The notes: generated from the sequence alone by a model not told the origin. A stretch of DNA of 64,000 bases from Stenotrophomonas rhizophila (GCF_000661955.1 NZ_CP007597.1:2396964-2460963), one strand, 5' to 3'. Positions 1 to 10,187 are shown, counted from the first letter of the stretch. A program made the numbers and translations.

Positions 1-391
1 CAACTACCAGTCGGCCACCTCCGATTGGAGCGCCGCGGCGGCCACCAGCGCGTACACCGCCGACACCGCCACCGATGCCAACGCACAGAAGCTGGATGTC
101 AGCTCGGTGCTGGGCGCACAGCAGGCGCTGGAAATCGTCGATAAGGCGCTGGGTTCGATCAACAACACCCGCGCTGACCTCGGTGCCATCCAGAACCGCT
201 TCACCTCGGTCGTTGCCAACCTGCAGACCTCCACGGAGAACCTGTCGGCCTCGCGTAGCCGCATCCGCGATACCGACTTCGCCAAGGAAACCGCAGAGCT
301 GACCCGCACCCAGATCCTGCAGCAGGCCGGTACGGCCATGCTGGCCCAGGCCAACCAGGTGCCGCAGAACGTGCTCAGCCTGCTGCGCTGA
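1..391 (+). CDS. fliC: Flagellin, 3' part (5' end outside window)
   Basis: C-terminal part of a flagellin, the filament subunit exported through the flagellar type III apparatus. The reading frame is open from base 2, so the gene begins upstream of the window. About 130 residues are visible: a variable stretch rich in Ala, Thr and Ser, then the conserved D0/D1 helical tail ([26 protein letters not shown], ending NVLSLLR). The last 216 bp (176-391) are base-for-base identical to the end of the next flagellin gene, while the sequence upstream diverges, so this is a genuine paralogue. An 8-bp GC-rich hairpin follows the stop (408-427) without a T-tract. Confidence 0.95.
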   Translation, partial: NYQSATSDWSAAAATSAYTADTATDANAQKLDVSSVLGAQQALEIVDKALGSINNTRADLGAIQNRFTSVVANLQTSTENLSASRSRIRDTDFAKETAELTRTQILQQAGTAMLAQANQVPQNVLSLLR

Positions 392-407
392 TCCCGTTTG
401 ATCCGAA

Positions 408-427
408 GGCGCCGGCCCACCGGCGCC
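408..427 (+). other. GC-rich hairpin between the two flagellin genes
   Basis: Perfect 8-bp stem GGCGCCGG/CCGGCGCC with a 4-base loop, 17 bases past the first flagellin stop. There is no T-tract, so it looks more like an mRNA 3'-end stabiliser or attenuator than a classical terminator. No FliA or sigma-54 promoter is visible in the 79-base gap, so the second flagellin may depend partly on read-through. Confidence 0.5.
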
Positions 428-470
428 GCTTCCACCGCACCACGCTCCATGCACGCCTGAAGGAAACCCC

Positions 471-1643
471 ATGGCACAAGTCATCAACACCAATACGATG
501 TCGCTCAACGCTCAGCGCAACCTGAGCACCAGCGGCAGCTCCCTGGCCACCACCATCCAGCGCCTGTCGTCGGGTTCGCGCATCAACAGCGCCAAGGACG
601 ATGCGGCTGGCCTGGCCATCTCCGAGCGCTTTGGCACCCAGATCCGCGGCACCGACGTGGCCATCCGCAATGCCAACGACGGCATCTCGCTGGCCCAGGT
701 CGCCGAAGGCTCGCTGACCGAAATCGGCAACAACCTGCAGCGCGTCCGCGAACTGTCGGTGCAGGCCTCCAACGCCACCAACTCCGCCAGCGACCGCAAG
801 GCGCTGCAGGCCGAAGTGACCCAGCTGGTCAGCGAAATCGACCGCGTCGCCAAGCAGTCCGACTTCAACGGCACCAAGCTGCTGGACGGTTCGTTCTCCA
901 GCCAGCTGTTCCAGGTCGGCGCCAACGCCGGCCAGGCCATTGCCATCGACAAGGTGGTGGACGCCAAGACCAACGCCCTGGGCGGCGCGCAGTTCGCCAC
1001 CGCCACGGTTGCCAAGGTGACCGGCGTGGCCGACACCGATGTGGCGATCGCTGCCTTCAGCATCACCGACAGCAAGGGCACTGAAGTCAAGTTCGACAAG
1101 CTGGATGTGAAGAGCGTCGGCACCGGCCCGGAGAACGAAGTGGCCGCCGGCAAGGCGCTGGCAACCCACATCAATGCCAAGATCGGCGAAACCGGCATCT
1201 ACGCCGAAGCCGATGCGGCCGGCGCCGTGACCCTGACCTCGGTCAAGGACAGCGTCGACAAGGACGGCGTGGCCAAGGTCTTCACCACCGACGTCGCTGG
1301 CGCTGGCACCGTGACCCTGGGCACCAAGCAGTTCGCCGATGCGATCGACGTGTCCACCGTAAAGGGTGCACAGCAGGCCCTGGAAATCGTCGACAAGGCC
1401 CTGGGTGCGATCAACAACACCCGCGCCGACCTCGGTGCCATCCAGAACCGCTTCACCTCGGTCGTTGCCAACCTGCAGACCTCCACGGAGAACCTGTCGG
1501 CCTCGCGTAGCCGCATCCGCGATACCGACTTCGCCAAGGAAACCGCAGAGCTGACCCGCACCCAGATCCTGCAGCAGGCCGGTACGGCCATGCTGGCCCA
1601 GGCCAACCAGGTGCCGCAGAACGTGCTCAGCCTGCTGCGCTGA
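471..1643 (+). CDS. fliC: Flagellin
   Basis: Complete 390-residue flagellin, the filament structural protein. The N-terminal D0/D1 segment is canonical (MAQVINTNTMSLNAQRNL, then QRLSSGSRINSAKDDAAGLA) and so is the C-terminal one ([20 protein letters not shown], ending SLLR). The surface-exposed centre, about residues 170-295, is Ala/Thr/Val-rich and unlike the paralogue upstream. The ATG follows an AAGGAAAC ribosome-binding site. Tandem flagellin genes are usual in Stenotrophomonas. Secretion of the monomers would need FliS, encoded downstream. Confidence 0.98.
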   Translation: MAQVINTNTMSLNAQRNLSTSGSSLATTIQRLSSGSRINSAKDDAAGLAISERFGTQIRGTDVAIRNANDGISLAQVAEGSLTEIGNNLQRVRELSVQASNATNSASDRKALQAEVTQLVSEIDRVAKQSDFNGTKLLDGSFSSQLFQVGANAGQAIAIDKVVDAKTNALGGAQFATATVAKVTGVADTDVAIAAFSITDSKGTEVKFDKLDVKSVGTGPENEVAAGKALATHINAKIGETGIYAEADAAGAVTLTSVKDSVDKDGVAKVFTTDVAGAGTVTLGTKQFADAIDVSTVKGAQQALEIVDKALGAINNTRADLGAIQNRFTSVVANLQTSTENLSASRSRIRDTDFAKETAELTRTQILQQAGTAMLAQANQVPQNVLSLLR

Positions 1644-1720
1644 TCCACGCGTCCACGCCGCCGGCAACCGCCGGCGGCGCGGGCAAACCCCGAAACATCC
1701 GTTCAAACGTCACGCAGGAA

Positions 1721-1782
1721 CGGGCCATGGCCATGGGCCGGACTCTCTCTCCCGGCAGCCACATCCCCGTGGCCATGGCCCG
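1721..1782 (+). other. Long inverted repeat in the fliC 3' region
   Basis: Arms 1721-1737 and 1766-1782 are inverted copies, 16 of 17 positions pairing, around a 28-base loop. Each arm contains a GGCCATGGCC palindrome. It could be a stabilising mRNA stem-loop or a protein site; its function is unknown. Confidence 0.55.
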
Positions 1783-1870
1783 CCCCTGCGGCAGAACCGT
1801 TATCAGCGCTGTTAGTTTGACTGAACATCCCGGGTGGCTTCGTCTCCCCCCGCTTTTTCAGTAGCCTGAG

Positions 1871-1899
1871 CCCTCCTCTACATTGGAGGAGGGTTTTTT
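1871..1899 (+). terminator. Rho-independent terminator of the flagellin unit
   Basis: Perfect 8-bp stem CCCTCCTC (1871-1878) with GAGGAGGG (1886-1893), a 7-base loop and six T residues (1894-1899). It ends the flagellin transcript about 230 bases after the fliC stop. Confidence 0.9.
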
Positions 1900-1978
1900 A
1901 CAGACCCCCGGCCGGACCGTACTGCGTCCCGCCCGGATACCCCTGCAAAGCGCGTGCCATTCTTCCGCGCCGAGCCAG

Positions 1979-1994
1979 TGGCACAACTCCTGCA
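1979..1994 (+). promoter_or_regulatory. Sigma-54 promoter of fliD
   Basis: TGGCACA-ACTC-CTGCA, with GG at 1980-1981 and GC at 1992-1993 separated by exactly 10 bases. It matches the -24/-12 consensus at 6 of 7 and 4 of 5 positions. It lies after the flagellin terminator and 100 bases before fliD, which fits FleQ/RpoN control. Confidence 0.8.
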
Positions 1995-2093
1995 TCAACG
2001 TGGTTCTAAAGACCCGGCGGCTACGGCCGCTACATTCGTTGACAGCACGGCCACGCGGCACCCCCGCGGCGGCTCACAGACAGGAGAAACAAC

Positions 2094-3476
2094 GTGGCTG
2101 ACTTTGGTTATGGTGGCATCGGTTCCGGACTGGATATTTCCGGCATGGTGGCCAGCCTGGTCGCGGCCGACCGCAAGCCGGCGGACAACGCACTCAACCT
2201 GCAGCAGTCCAAGGCCAAGATGCAGCTGTCGGCGGTGGGCACGGTCAAGTCCGCGTTCGACCTGCTGACCACCTCGCTCAAGGCGCTCAAGGCCTCCACC
2301 GCGTTCGATGCCCGCCTGGTCAGTGCGACCAAGGCCGGCACCGAGGAGATCCTGACCGTCAGCAGCACCAACGCCGCGGCAACCGGCAGCCACGAGATCG
2401 ACGTCACCCAGCTGGCCACGGCCAACAAGTGGATCGCCGACACCTCGGTGCCCAAGACCAAGACCTTCGGCGCCGGAACCCTGACGCTGGACGTTGGCGT
2501 GGGCGACAAGAAAAAGACGTTGGAAATCCAGGTCGAGGCCGATGACACCCTCTCCTCGATCCGCACCAAGATCGAGAAGGCCGGCCGCAGCCTGGGCGTG
2601 CAGTCCACCCTGATCGCCTCGGGCGACAACCAGTTCCTGTCGATCTCGCAGGAAAAGGCCGGCACCGCCAACGCCATCAAGCTCAGCGCGGGCGCCGGCA
2701 ACGCCGACCTGACCGCCCTGGCGGCCAGCATGTCCGAGCGCACCCCGGCGGCCGATGCCAAGCTGACCATCGATGGCGTGGAAGTGGTGGCCAGCGAGAA
2801 CACCGTCACCGACGTGGTGCCCGGCCTGACCCTGAACCTGAAGGCCAAGGGCAAGAGCACCGTCACCGTCAGCACCGACGTGGCCGCCGCACGCAAGGTC
2901 ATGCAGGACTTCGTGACCGCCTACAACGGCGCGATCAGCGCGATCAACACCGCCACCAAGTACGACATCGAGAACAAGGAGCCGTCGTCGCTGACCGGCG
3001 ATGCGCAGATGCGTGGCGCGTCCAGCCAGCTGCGCGCAATGATGGGCGGCGTGCTCAAGGACCTGGCCGCAGCCGGCCTGGACCCCAAGACGCTGGGGCT
3101 GCAGACCCGCGCCTACCCCAATGCCGATGGCAGCCTGGTGCTGGATGGCACCAAGTTCGAAGCGGCCCTGGTCAACAAGGCCGGCGCCGTGCGCGAAGCC
3201 CTGACCGGTGACGACGGCGCGGCCGCCAAACTGTTCGCCATGGTGGACGGCTACACCAGCACCACCGTGGGCAAGGAAGGCGCGTTCGTTTCGCGCACCA
3301 AGAGCATCAATGCCACCCTCACCGACATCGACAAGCGCCGCAAGGCCCTGGACGTGCGCATGGCCGGTGTCGAAGAGCGCTACAAGAAGCAGTTCCTGGC
3401 CCTGGATACGTTGATGGGCAAGCTCAGCCAGACCACCTCCTCGCTGAGCGCGCAGCTCAGCCAGCTGGCCGGTTGA
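2094..3476 (+). CDS. fliD: Flagellar filament cap protein FliD
   Basis: 460-residue cap protein (HAP2) that sits at the filament tip and guides insertion of exported flagellin. The N-terminus (GIGSGLDISGMVASLVAADRK) matches the FliD_N family, and the C-terminal 120 residues form the helical FliD_C region with heptad-like RRKALDVRMAGVEERYKKQF. The start is GTG, chosen because CAGGAGAAAC lies just upstream and the conserved N-terminus begins there. It leads the fliD-fliS-fliT-like-pilZ cluster and has its own sigma-54 promoter. Confidence 0.97.
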   Translation: MADFGYGGIGSGLDISGMVASLVAADRKPADNALNLQQSKAKMQLSAVGTVKSAFDLLTTSLKALKASTAFDARLVSATKAGTEEILTVSSTNAAATGSHEIDVTQLATANKWIADTSVPKTKTFGAGTLTLDVGVGDKKKTLEIQVEADDTLSSIRTKIEKAGRSLGVQSTLIASGDNQFLSISQEKAGTANAIKLSAGAGNADLTALAASMSERTPAADAKLTIDGVEVVASENTVTDVVPGLTLNLKAKGKSTVTVSTDVAAARKVMQDFVTAYNGAISAINTATKYDIENKEPSSLTGDAQMRGASSQLRAMMGGVLKDLAAAGLDPKTLGLQTRAYPNADGSLVLDGTKFEAALVNKAGAVREALTGDDGAAAKLFAMVDGYTSTTVGKEGAFVSRTKSINATLTDIDKRRKALDVRMAGVEERYKKQFLALDTLMGKLSQTTSSLSAQLSQLAG

Positions 3477-3482
3477 TCCATA

Positions 3483-3517
3483 CGGCAGCGTGCTCAAGTT
3501 AATCGCGCACGCTGCCG
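3483..3517 (+). other. Inverted repeat between fliD and fliS
   Basis: Perfect 10-bp arms CGGCAGCGTG (3483-3492) and CACGCTGCCG (3508-3517) around a 15-base loop, starting 7 bases after the fliD stop. There is no T-tract. The right arm overlaps the possible FliA -10 element, so the structure and promoter use could be linked. Confidence 0.6.
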
Positions 3518-3520
3518 ATA
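3494..3520 (+). promoter_or_regulatory. Possible FliA (sigma-28) promoter of fliS
   Basis: TCAAGTT at 3494-3500 and GCCGATA at 3514-3520. Both elements are good, but the spacer from TCAA to GCCGATA is 16 rather than the commonest 15 bases. It is a plausible late promoter for the fliS cluster. Confidence 0.5.
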
Positions 3521-3609
3521 CAGGTACCGACGCAGTACCAACGCAGGCTCCACCCCCGGTGCCGCAGACCTCGCGAGGCACGCGGCCCCGCACGAAGGAG
3601 ACATGATTG

Positions 3610-4026
3610 ATGTACGGTTCGAACCGTCAATTCACCGAGCAGTACCGGCAGGTCGGCGTACAGAGCGCGATCACCGATGCCGATCCGCACAAGCTGGTCG
3701 CCCTGCTCCTGGCCGGCGCGCTGGAACGCGTCCGCCTGGCCCAGGCCTGCCTGGAAGGCGGCGACCAGGCCCGCAAGGGCAAGGCGATCGGCGAAGTCTG
3801 CGCGATCGTGGGCCACCTCAACGGCTCGCTCGACCACGAGGCCGGCGGCGAGATCGCCGGCAATCTGTCGGCGCTGTATGACTATGTGATGCAGCGGCTG
3901 ACCGAAGCCAACCTGCACAACGACCCCGAAGCCCTGCGCGAATCGCTGGAGCTGCTGGGCGAGATCGACGCCGCCTGGAACGCGATCCCGCGCGACCAGC
4001 GCGTGCCCGCACAGGCCGCGCTGTAA
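3610..4026 (+). CDS. fliS: Flagellin export chaperone FliS
   Basis: 138-residue helical chaperone that binds the C-terminal disordered tail of flagellin in the cytoplasm and delivers it to FlhA. Family features are the N-terminal MYGSNRQFTEQYRQVGVQSA, the DPHKLVALLLAGALERVRLA helix and the central IVGHLNGSLDHEAGGEIAGN. The ATG at 3610 is preferred over the in-frame TTG at 3607 because AAGGAG at 3595-3600 is then 9 bases away and family members start MYG. The stop overlaps the next start (TAATG). Confidence 0.95.
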   Translation: MYGSNRQFTEQYRQVGVQSAITDADPHKLVALLLAGALERVRLAQACLEGGDQARKGKAIGEVCAIVGHLNGSLDHEAGGEIAGNLSALYDYVMQRLTEANLHNDPEALRESLELLGEIDAAWNAIPRDQRVPAQAAL

Positions 4027-4334
4027 TGGCCACCACCCTGCTCACCCTGGCCGACCTCAACGCCGAGCTGGACACGCTGGAAACCGCGCTGCTGGCCGAC
4101 GACCACGAGCGCGCCAGCGACTGCCTGGACACGCTGCACGTCAACCAGGGGCGGTTCCTGGCCCAGCCGGGTGCGCTTGACGATGTGGCCGGCCTGAGTG
4201 CCCTGGAAGGCCGCCAGCAGCGCATCATGGTGATGATGATGAGCCAGCGCGACGAGGCCGGCCGCCACCTGCGCAACGGCGCCAACGCCAACCGGGCGGC
4301 GCACGCCTACCTCACTGCGGAGTCGCTGGCATGA
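4026..4334 (+). CDS. FliT-like small flagellar protein (putative)
   Basis: 102-residue, mostly helical acidic protein whose ATG overlaps the fliS stop. Its place right after fliS, its size and its helical make-up suggest a FliT-type chaperone or regulator; FliT binds FliD in other bacteria. Sequence identity to FliT is not obvious by eye, so the name rests on position and size. Its own stop overlaps the next start (ATGA), so translation is probably coupled through the cluster. Confidence 0.7.
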   Translation: MATTLLTLADLNAELDTLETALLADDHERASDCLDTLHVNQGRFLAQPGALDDVAGLSALEGRQQRIMVMMMSQRDEAGRHLRNGANANRAAHAYLTAESLA

Positions 4335-4921
4335 ACGACGCGCGCCCCGCGGCCATCCATCATCCGGCCGAAAGCGAGCTGTTCGATGAAACGTTGAGCT
4401 GCGAGGTGGCACTGCCCGCCGAGTTCCGCCTGGGCAGTGCGGTGATACGCCCCGGCAGTGCCGAAACCCTGCTGCGCAGCGTGGCACTGGTGGAAGATGC
4501 ACGCAGCGACGACGGCCACGACGACCGCGGCGAATCCACGGCGCAGATGCAGCGGCTGGAGGCCAAGCTGGACCTGACCATGGTGCTGCTGGGCCGACTG
4601 GTGCGGCAGAGCGCCCAGGACCTGGACCTGCGCCCGCTGCGCTGGTCGCGCCGGGGCATCCGCCTGGAACAGGGCGCGCGCAGCGGTGCGGCCGCCGGCA
4701 GCCTGGGCGTGATCCGGCTGCAGCCCTGCGACTGGCTGCCCGACCATATCGACCTGCCGGTCGCGGTGCTGGCCGAAGCGGCTACCGGCGCCGGCGCGCA
4801 CTTCCTCTGGCTGCGCTTCGAGCCGATGAGCGATGCGCTGGAAATGGCGCTGGAACGGCATTTGTTCCGCCTGCACCGGCGCCAGATCGCCCAGGCGCGG
4901 TTGGCCGATCGACGCCCCTGA
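4331..4921 (+). CDS. Atypical PilZ-domain protein
   Basis: 196-residue protein with an N-terminal beta-rich part (about 15-50), a helical middle (about 58-95, QRLEAKLDLTMVLLGRLVRQ) and a C-terminal beta-rich part starting PLRWSRRGIRLEQG. This layout, a PilZ-like beta-barrel interrupted by a long helix, recalls the tetrameric atypical PilZ proteins of xanthomonads next to flagellar genes. The classical RxxxR and D/NxSxxG cyclic-di-GMP motifs are not clearly present, so a structural or partner-binding role is likelier. Start and stop fit coupling to the preceding gene. Confidence 0.7.
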   Translation: MNDARPAAIHHPAESELFDETLSCEVALPAEFRLGSAVIRPGSAETLLRSVALVEDARSDDGHDDRGESTAQMQRLEAKLDLTMVLLGRLVRQSAQDLDLRPLRWSRRGIRLEQGARSGAAAGSLGVIRLQPCDWLPDHIDLPVAVLAEAATGAGAHFLWLRFEPMSDALEMALERHLFRLHRRQIAQARLADRRP

Positions 4922-5039
4922 CCGGGATTGACGGGTGCCGGCCGGCGGCCGGCAGCCCACACCGTGACGGGTTCGGCTTGGCGGTAGGCCGCCACTCCGT
5001 TAAGGTGGCCGTCTTCTTCACATCCCCCCAAGCCTGCCT

Positions 5040-5672
5040 GTGCGCGTTCTCATCGTCGACGATCACACCCTGGTCCGCGCCGGCCTCAGCCGCCTGCTCC
5101 AGGGCTTTGCCAATGTCGAGGTGGTCGCCGATGCCAGCAATGCCGAACAGGCGCTGCAGATGGCCATCCAGCACAGCCCCGATGTCATCCTGATGGACCT
5201 GTCGCTGCCGGGCCGTACCGGCCTTGAAGCACTGAGCGACATTCTGCTGCGCGCCCCCGGCACCCGGGTGGTGATGATGACCATGCACGACGACGCGGTG
5301 CACGTGCGCGATGCGCTGGACCGTGGCGCGGTCGGCTTCGTGGTCAAGGATGCCGCCCCGCAGGAGCTGGAGCTGGCGCTGCTGGCCGCCCATGCCGGCC
5401 AGGTGTTCCTGAGCCCACAGATCTCGGCCAAGATGCTGGCGCCCATGCTGGGCAAGGAAAAGCCGGTGGGCGTGGCCGCGCTGTCGCCCCGCCAGCGCGA
5501 GATCCTGCGCCAGATCGGCCGCGGCGAGAGCAACAAGGAAATCGCGGCCGACCTCGGCATCAGCGTCAAGACCGTGGAAACCCACCGCGCGCGCATGATG
5601 GAGTCGCTGGGCTGCCGCCGCGCCAATGATCTGCTGCTGCTCGCCGCGCGCCACCAGCACGAACTGGAATGA
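5040..5672 (+). CDS. NarL/LuxR-family response regulator
   Basis: 210-residue two-component response regulator. The receiver domain (1-120) has the acidic pair (VDDHT), the phospho-acceptor Asp53 in ILMDLSLPG and the conserved Lys in VVKDA. The DNA-binding LuxR-type helix-turn-helix lies near residues 145-205 (LSPRQREILRQIGRG, then KTVETHRARMM). The start is GTG. It lies between the fliS cluster and rpoN without an adjacent sensor kinase, and a hairpin (4936-4954) precedes it. A role in flagellar regulation is inferred from position only. Confidence 0.85.
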   Translation: MRVLIVDDHTLVRAGLSRLLQGFANVEVVADASNAEQALQMAIQHSPDVILMDLSLPGRTGLEALSDILLRAPGTRVVMMTMHDDAVHVRDALDRGAVGFVVKDAAPQELELALLAAHAGQVFLSPQISAKMLAPMLGKEKPVGVAALSPRQREILRQIGRGESNKEIAADLGISVKTVETHRARMMESLGCRRANDLLLLAARHQHELE

Positions 5673-5813
5673 GCCGCGCCGGTTCTCCGGCAGCCTGAAG
5701 CCTTCAGGCGGGGTGGCGACGGAATTTTGAACGGCACCGGGCCGCCCGGGTCACCAGATACAGGGGTTCCAGCCGCAGGCGGCGTCAATTTTCCGCACTT
5801 GTGTAGGGATTTT

Positions 5814-5830
5814 CCTGACTCACTGTCAGG
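5814..5830 (+). promoter_or_regulatory. Dyad in the rpoN leader
   Basis: CCTGAC (5814-5819) and GTCAGG (5825-5830) form a small inverted repeat around TCACT, followed by a second CCTGAC at 5833-5838. This A/T-richer patch lies about 100 bases before rpoN and could be an operator or part of the promoter region. No -35/-10 pair is convincing. The rest of the 262-base gap shows only an 8-bp hairpin (5693-5709) after the preceding gene. Confidence 0.3.
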
Positions 5831-5934
5831 AACCTGACGACAGCACTAGGGAACCCCCTGATTACGGTGTCGGGATAACACAAGCAAGATGTGTTCCATA
5901 ACGCGCCGGGGAGTCGGCGCGATGGGGAACACAC

Positions 5935-7344
5935 ATGAAGCCGACGATGTCGACCCAGCTGGGTCAGCAGCTCCACCTCACGCCGCAACTGCTGCAGTCG
6001 ATCCGACTGCTGCAGCTGGACGGCATGCAGCTGGAGCTGGAAATCCGCCGCGCCCTGGAGACCAATCCGCTGCTGGAGATCGAAGAGGCGCCCGAAGCGC
6101 CCGCGGCCGACACCAGCGACACCACCACCGTGCAGGAAGTGGCCGCGTTCGACGAGCTGCCCGAAAGTGCGATGTGGGATGTGCCCGGCGCCAGCTGGCA
6201 GGACGGCGACGATGACCGCATGCAGCGGATTGCCGCCGACGAATCCAGCGACCCGCACCTGCGCGCCCTGCAGCGCCTGACCCTGGAGCTGGACGCACGC
6301 GAACTGGCCGTCGCCAGCTTCTGGCTGGAGCACTGCGACGACGCCGGTTACCTGGACGCGCCGCTGGCCCAGCTGCAGCTGCTGGCCAGCGCCCATCACG
6401 ACGTGGACGCCGCCGGCGTCGAAGCGGTCCGCCAGCAGATCCTGCACGGCGACCCGGCCGGCCTGGCCGCCTGCGACCTGCATGAATGCCTGAGCGTGCA
6501 GCTGCGCGCCCTGCCCGGCCGCGTCCCGGCCCGCCACCTGGCCCAGCGCGTGCTCGACGAGGGGCTGGAAAGCCTGGCCGCGCACGACTACATCGCCCTG
6601 GCCCGCCAGCTTGATGCCGAAGTGGCCGACATCCATGAAGCCGTTCGGCTGATCCTGTCGCTGCAGCCGCGCCCGGGCGACAGCCTGCGCCCGGACGACA
6701 ACGGCGTGGTCATCCCCGACGTCATCGCCTGGCACGCCGACAACCAGTGGCGCGTGGCGTTGAACCCGGCCACCAGCCGTCGCCTGAGCATCAACCCCAG
6801 CTACGAGCATGCGCTGGCCGATGCCGGCGAGGCGGCCCAGCCGCTGCGCGACATGCTGCAGGAAGCGCGCTGGCTCACCCGCGGCCTGTCGATGCGCTAT
6901 GACACCCTGCTGCGCACCACCCGGGTGATCATCGAGCGCCAGGCCGGCTTCCTTACCCGCGGTGAAGAGGCCATGGCGCCGCTGACCCTGAAAGAAGTGG
7001 CCGATGCGATCGGCATGCACGAATCGACCGTGTCGCGCATCACCACCGGCAAGTACCTGCAGACGCCGCGCGGCACCCTGGAGCTGAAGCACTTCTTCGC
7101 CGTGCGGCTGGAAGGCGCCAGCGTCTCCGGCCAGGCCGTCAAGGCCATGGTGCGCCGCCTGATCGACGCCGAACCGGCCGGCCGGCCGCTGGCCGATGAG
7201 GCCATCGCCGGCCTGCTGTCGCGCCAGGGGGTGAACATCGCCCGCCGTACCGTTGCAAAATACCGCGAACAACTGGACATCGCCCCGGCGCGTGAACGCC
7301 GCCGGATCAATGCCAGGACCCCGCAACTGGCCCGGGTGGGCTGA
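5935..7344 (+). CDS. rpoN: RNA polymerase sigma-54 factor RpoN
   Basis: 469-residue sigma-54. Region I is Gln/Leu-rich ([20 protein letters not shown], then ETNPLLEI). It is followed by an acidic linker, the core-binding domain, a helix-turn-helix ([20 protein letters not shown]) and a C-terminal RpoN box ([10 protein letters not shown]) that reads the -24 element. Xanthomonadaceae usually carry two rpoN genes; this copy beside fleQ corresponds to the flagellar one (RpoN2). It should serve the sigma-54 promoters seen before fliD, fliE, fliL and flhB. Confidence 0.97.
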   Translation: MKPTMSTQLGQQLHLTPQLLQSIRLLQLDGMQLELEIRRALETNPLLEIEEAPEAPAADTSDTTTVQEVAAFDELPESAMWDVPGASWQDGDDDRMQRIAADESSDPHLRALQRLTLELDARELAVASFWLEHCDDAGYLDAPLAQLQLLASAHHDVDAAGVEAVRQQILHGDPAGLAACDLHECLSVQLRALPGRVPARHLAQRVLDEGLESLAAHDYIALARQLDAEVADIHEAVRLILSLQPRPGDSLRPDDNGVVIPDVIAWHADNQWRVALNPATSRRLSINPSYEHALADAGEAAQPLRDMLQEARWLTRGLSMRYDTLLRTTRVIIERQAGFLTRGEEAMAPLTLKEVADAIGMHESTVSRITTGKYLQTPRGTLELKHFFAVRLEGASVSGQAVKAMVRRLIDAEPAGRPLADEAIAGLLSRQGVNIARRTVAKYREQLDIAPARERRRINARTPQLARVG

Positions 7345-7358
7345 AGGAAATGGAAGAC

Positions 7359-7732
7359 ATGAACAAGCTCACCGTCCTGCTGGTCGACGACCACGAGGGC
7401 TTCATCAACGCCGCCATGCGCCACTTCCGCAAGGTCGACTGGCTGGACGTGATCGGCAGCGCCGCCAACGGCCTGGAAGCCATCGAACGCTCGGAAACGC
7501 TGCGCCCGCAAGTGGTGCTGATGGATCTGGCGATGCCCGAAATGGGCGGCCTGCAGGCCACCCGCCTGATCAAGTCGCAGGACGACGCCCCGTACATCGT
7601 CATCGCCAGCCACTTCGACGACGTCGAGCACCGCGAGCACGCCCTGCGCGCTGGCGCCGACAACTTCGTCAGCAAGCTGTCCTACATCCAGGAGGTCATG
7701 CCGATCCTGGAAGGTCTGAAGGGGAATGGATC

Positions 7733-7736
<4 letters not shown>
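7359..7736 (+). CDS. Single-domain response regulator
   Basis: 125-residue receiver domain without an output domain: VDDHEG acidic pair, phospho-acceptor Asp56 in [13 protein letters not shown], and SKLS carrying the conserved Lys. The ATG at 7359 is preferred to the in-frame ATG at 7350 because AAGGA at 7344-7348 is then 10 bases away instead of 1. The stop overlaps the fleQ start (ATGA). A lone receiver translated with fleQ may act on FleQ or another partner by protein contact; the cognate kinase is not in this part of the window. Confidence 0.85.
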
Positions 7737-9223
<1,487 letters not shown>

Positions 9224-9248
9224 GCCGACCGCACGTTGGAGTGACGCA

Positions 9249-9273
9249 GAAGCCCGGGCCTGTCCCGGGCTTT
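9249..9273 (+). terminator. Probable terminator after fleQ
   Basis: AAGCCCGGG (9250-9258) pairs with CCCGGGCTT (9264-9272) around a 5-base loop and is followed by a short T-rich stretch. It lies 26 bases after the fleQ stop. Confidence 0.75.
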
Positions 9274-9382
9274 GTCGTTGTGGCGTTCGCGGCAACGGCC
9301 GGCAGACAGATTGCAACGTTTCCTACAGACACGCGCCATGCACTGACTAGCATCAAAGGCACATCCCCGTGGAGGTCTTCCG

Positions 9383-9805
9383 ATGCGCCTGTTCCCCGTG
9401 CTGCTCTTCCTGGCCCTGCTGCCCACCACCTCCCTGGCCACCCCGGCCTGCACCCTGCCGACCACGCTCGACGCGCGCCAGTTCATCAATATCAGCGATC
9501 CGCTCTATCGCCCCGACAACCCCAACGCTGGGCGAATGGTGCAGGTGAACTTCGCGGCCAACCAGTACGTGCTCGACATCCTTGGCACCCCGGTGCGCGT
9601 GCAGGGTAGCTACCGATACCAGCGCCATGCCCCGCACCTCGGTGAAATCCGGATGCGCGAAGCCTTCCCGGGCGGCACCGCCGCCTACACCCTGCTGCTC
9701 ACCTGCCTGACCGACAGCGAGGGCATGTTCGTCTTTACCCAGCACACCGGCCCGATCGCCCCGGCCCGCCGCCAGAACAGCGGCCGCTGGACGCTGACGC
9801 CCTAG
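9383..9805 (+). CDS. Small secreted protein, function unknown
   Basis: 140-residue protein with an N-terminal signal peptide (MRLFPVLLFLALLPTTSLA, likely cut before TPACTLP). The mature part holds two cysteines (CTLPTT and LTCLTD), which could form one disulfide, and is predicted to be beta-rich. The start follows GGAGGTC at 9371-9377. I do not recognise the family. It stands alone between the fleQ terminator and a repeat cluster, with no obvious flagellar role. Confidence 0.75.
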   Translation: MRLFPVLLFLALLPTTSLATPACTLPTTLDARQFINISDPLYRPDNPNAGRMVQVNFAANQYVLDILGTPVRVQGSYRYQRHAPHLGEIRMREAFPGGTAAYTLLLTCLTDSEGMFVFTQHTGPIAPARRQNSGRWTLTP

Positions 9806-10187
9806 AAGAGCAGCCACAGAAGAGCAGCCACCCATGGGGTGGCTCTACCCCCGATACCGCCCAATGGGTGGCCGCACAGCAGGCACACCGCCCGGTAGAG
9901 CCACCCCATGGGTGGCTGCACAACCCATACCCCACCCGGTAGAGCCACCCCATGGGTGGCTGCACAACACCCCGCCGGTTTTCCGACGCCGGCGCCCCGA
10001 CACGCGCGCCGCGTCAAACCGCCGCAGCAACATTCCGTCGCGCAACGCGACCGGCCGCCCCACCCGCCCTCGCCGCGTGAAGGCGCAAGCCCTTGTGCCA
10101 CCAACAAAACTGAACCGGTAAACGGTTTCGGCACGCCACTTGCAACGTATTCACCCGAAACCCCATCCCAGCTTCGGAACGTTCCAG
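9806..10187 (+). repeat. fleQ-fliE gap: SMAG-type palindromes and the fliE promoter
   Basis: Three copies of a GTAG-headed palindrome (core GAGCCACCCCATGGGTGGC): one inverted at 9824-9848 and two direct at 9895-9921 and 9939-9965. These are Stenotrophomonas-type REP elements. A weak hairpin (10082-10099) and the fliE sigma-54 promoter follow. No gene is visible. Confidence 0.8.
10129..10145 (+). promoter_or_regulatory. Sigma-54 promoter of the fliE operon
   Basis: CGGCACG-CCAC-TTGCA with GG at 10130-10131 and GC at 10142-10143, exactly 10 bases apart; the -12 element is perfect. Predicted transcription starts near 10155, which excludes an in-frame ATG at 10140 as the fliE start. Confidence 0.9.

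Larger units (their letters stand above)
1644..2093 (+). other. 450-base fliC-fliD intergenic region
   Basis: No gene is visible here. In order it holds a 10-bp GC hairpin directly after fliC (1656-1679), a 17-bp imperfect inverted repeat (1721-1737 with 1766-1782, one mismatch), a rho-independent terminator (1871-1899) and a sigma-54 promoter (1979-1994) for fliD. The two hairpins upstream of the terminator would sit in the 3' untranslated region of the flagellin mRNA. Confidence 0.7.

Noticed and set aside
375..1706. Long antisense frame over the second flagellin
   Set aside because: A codon-bias shadow of fliC; no start context and no recognisable protein features.
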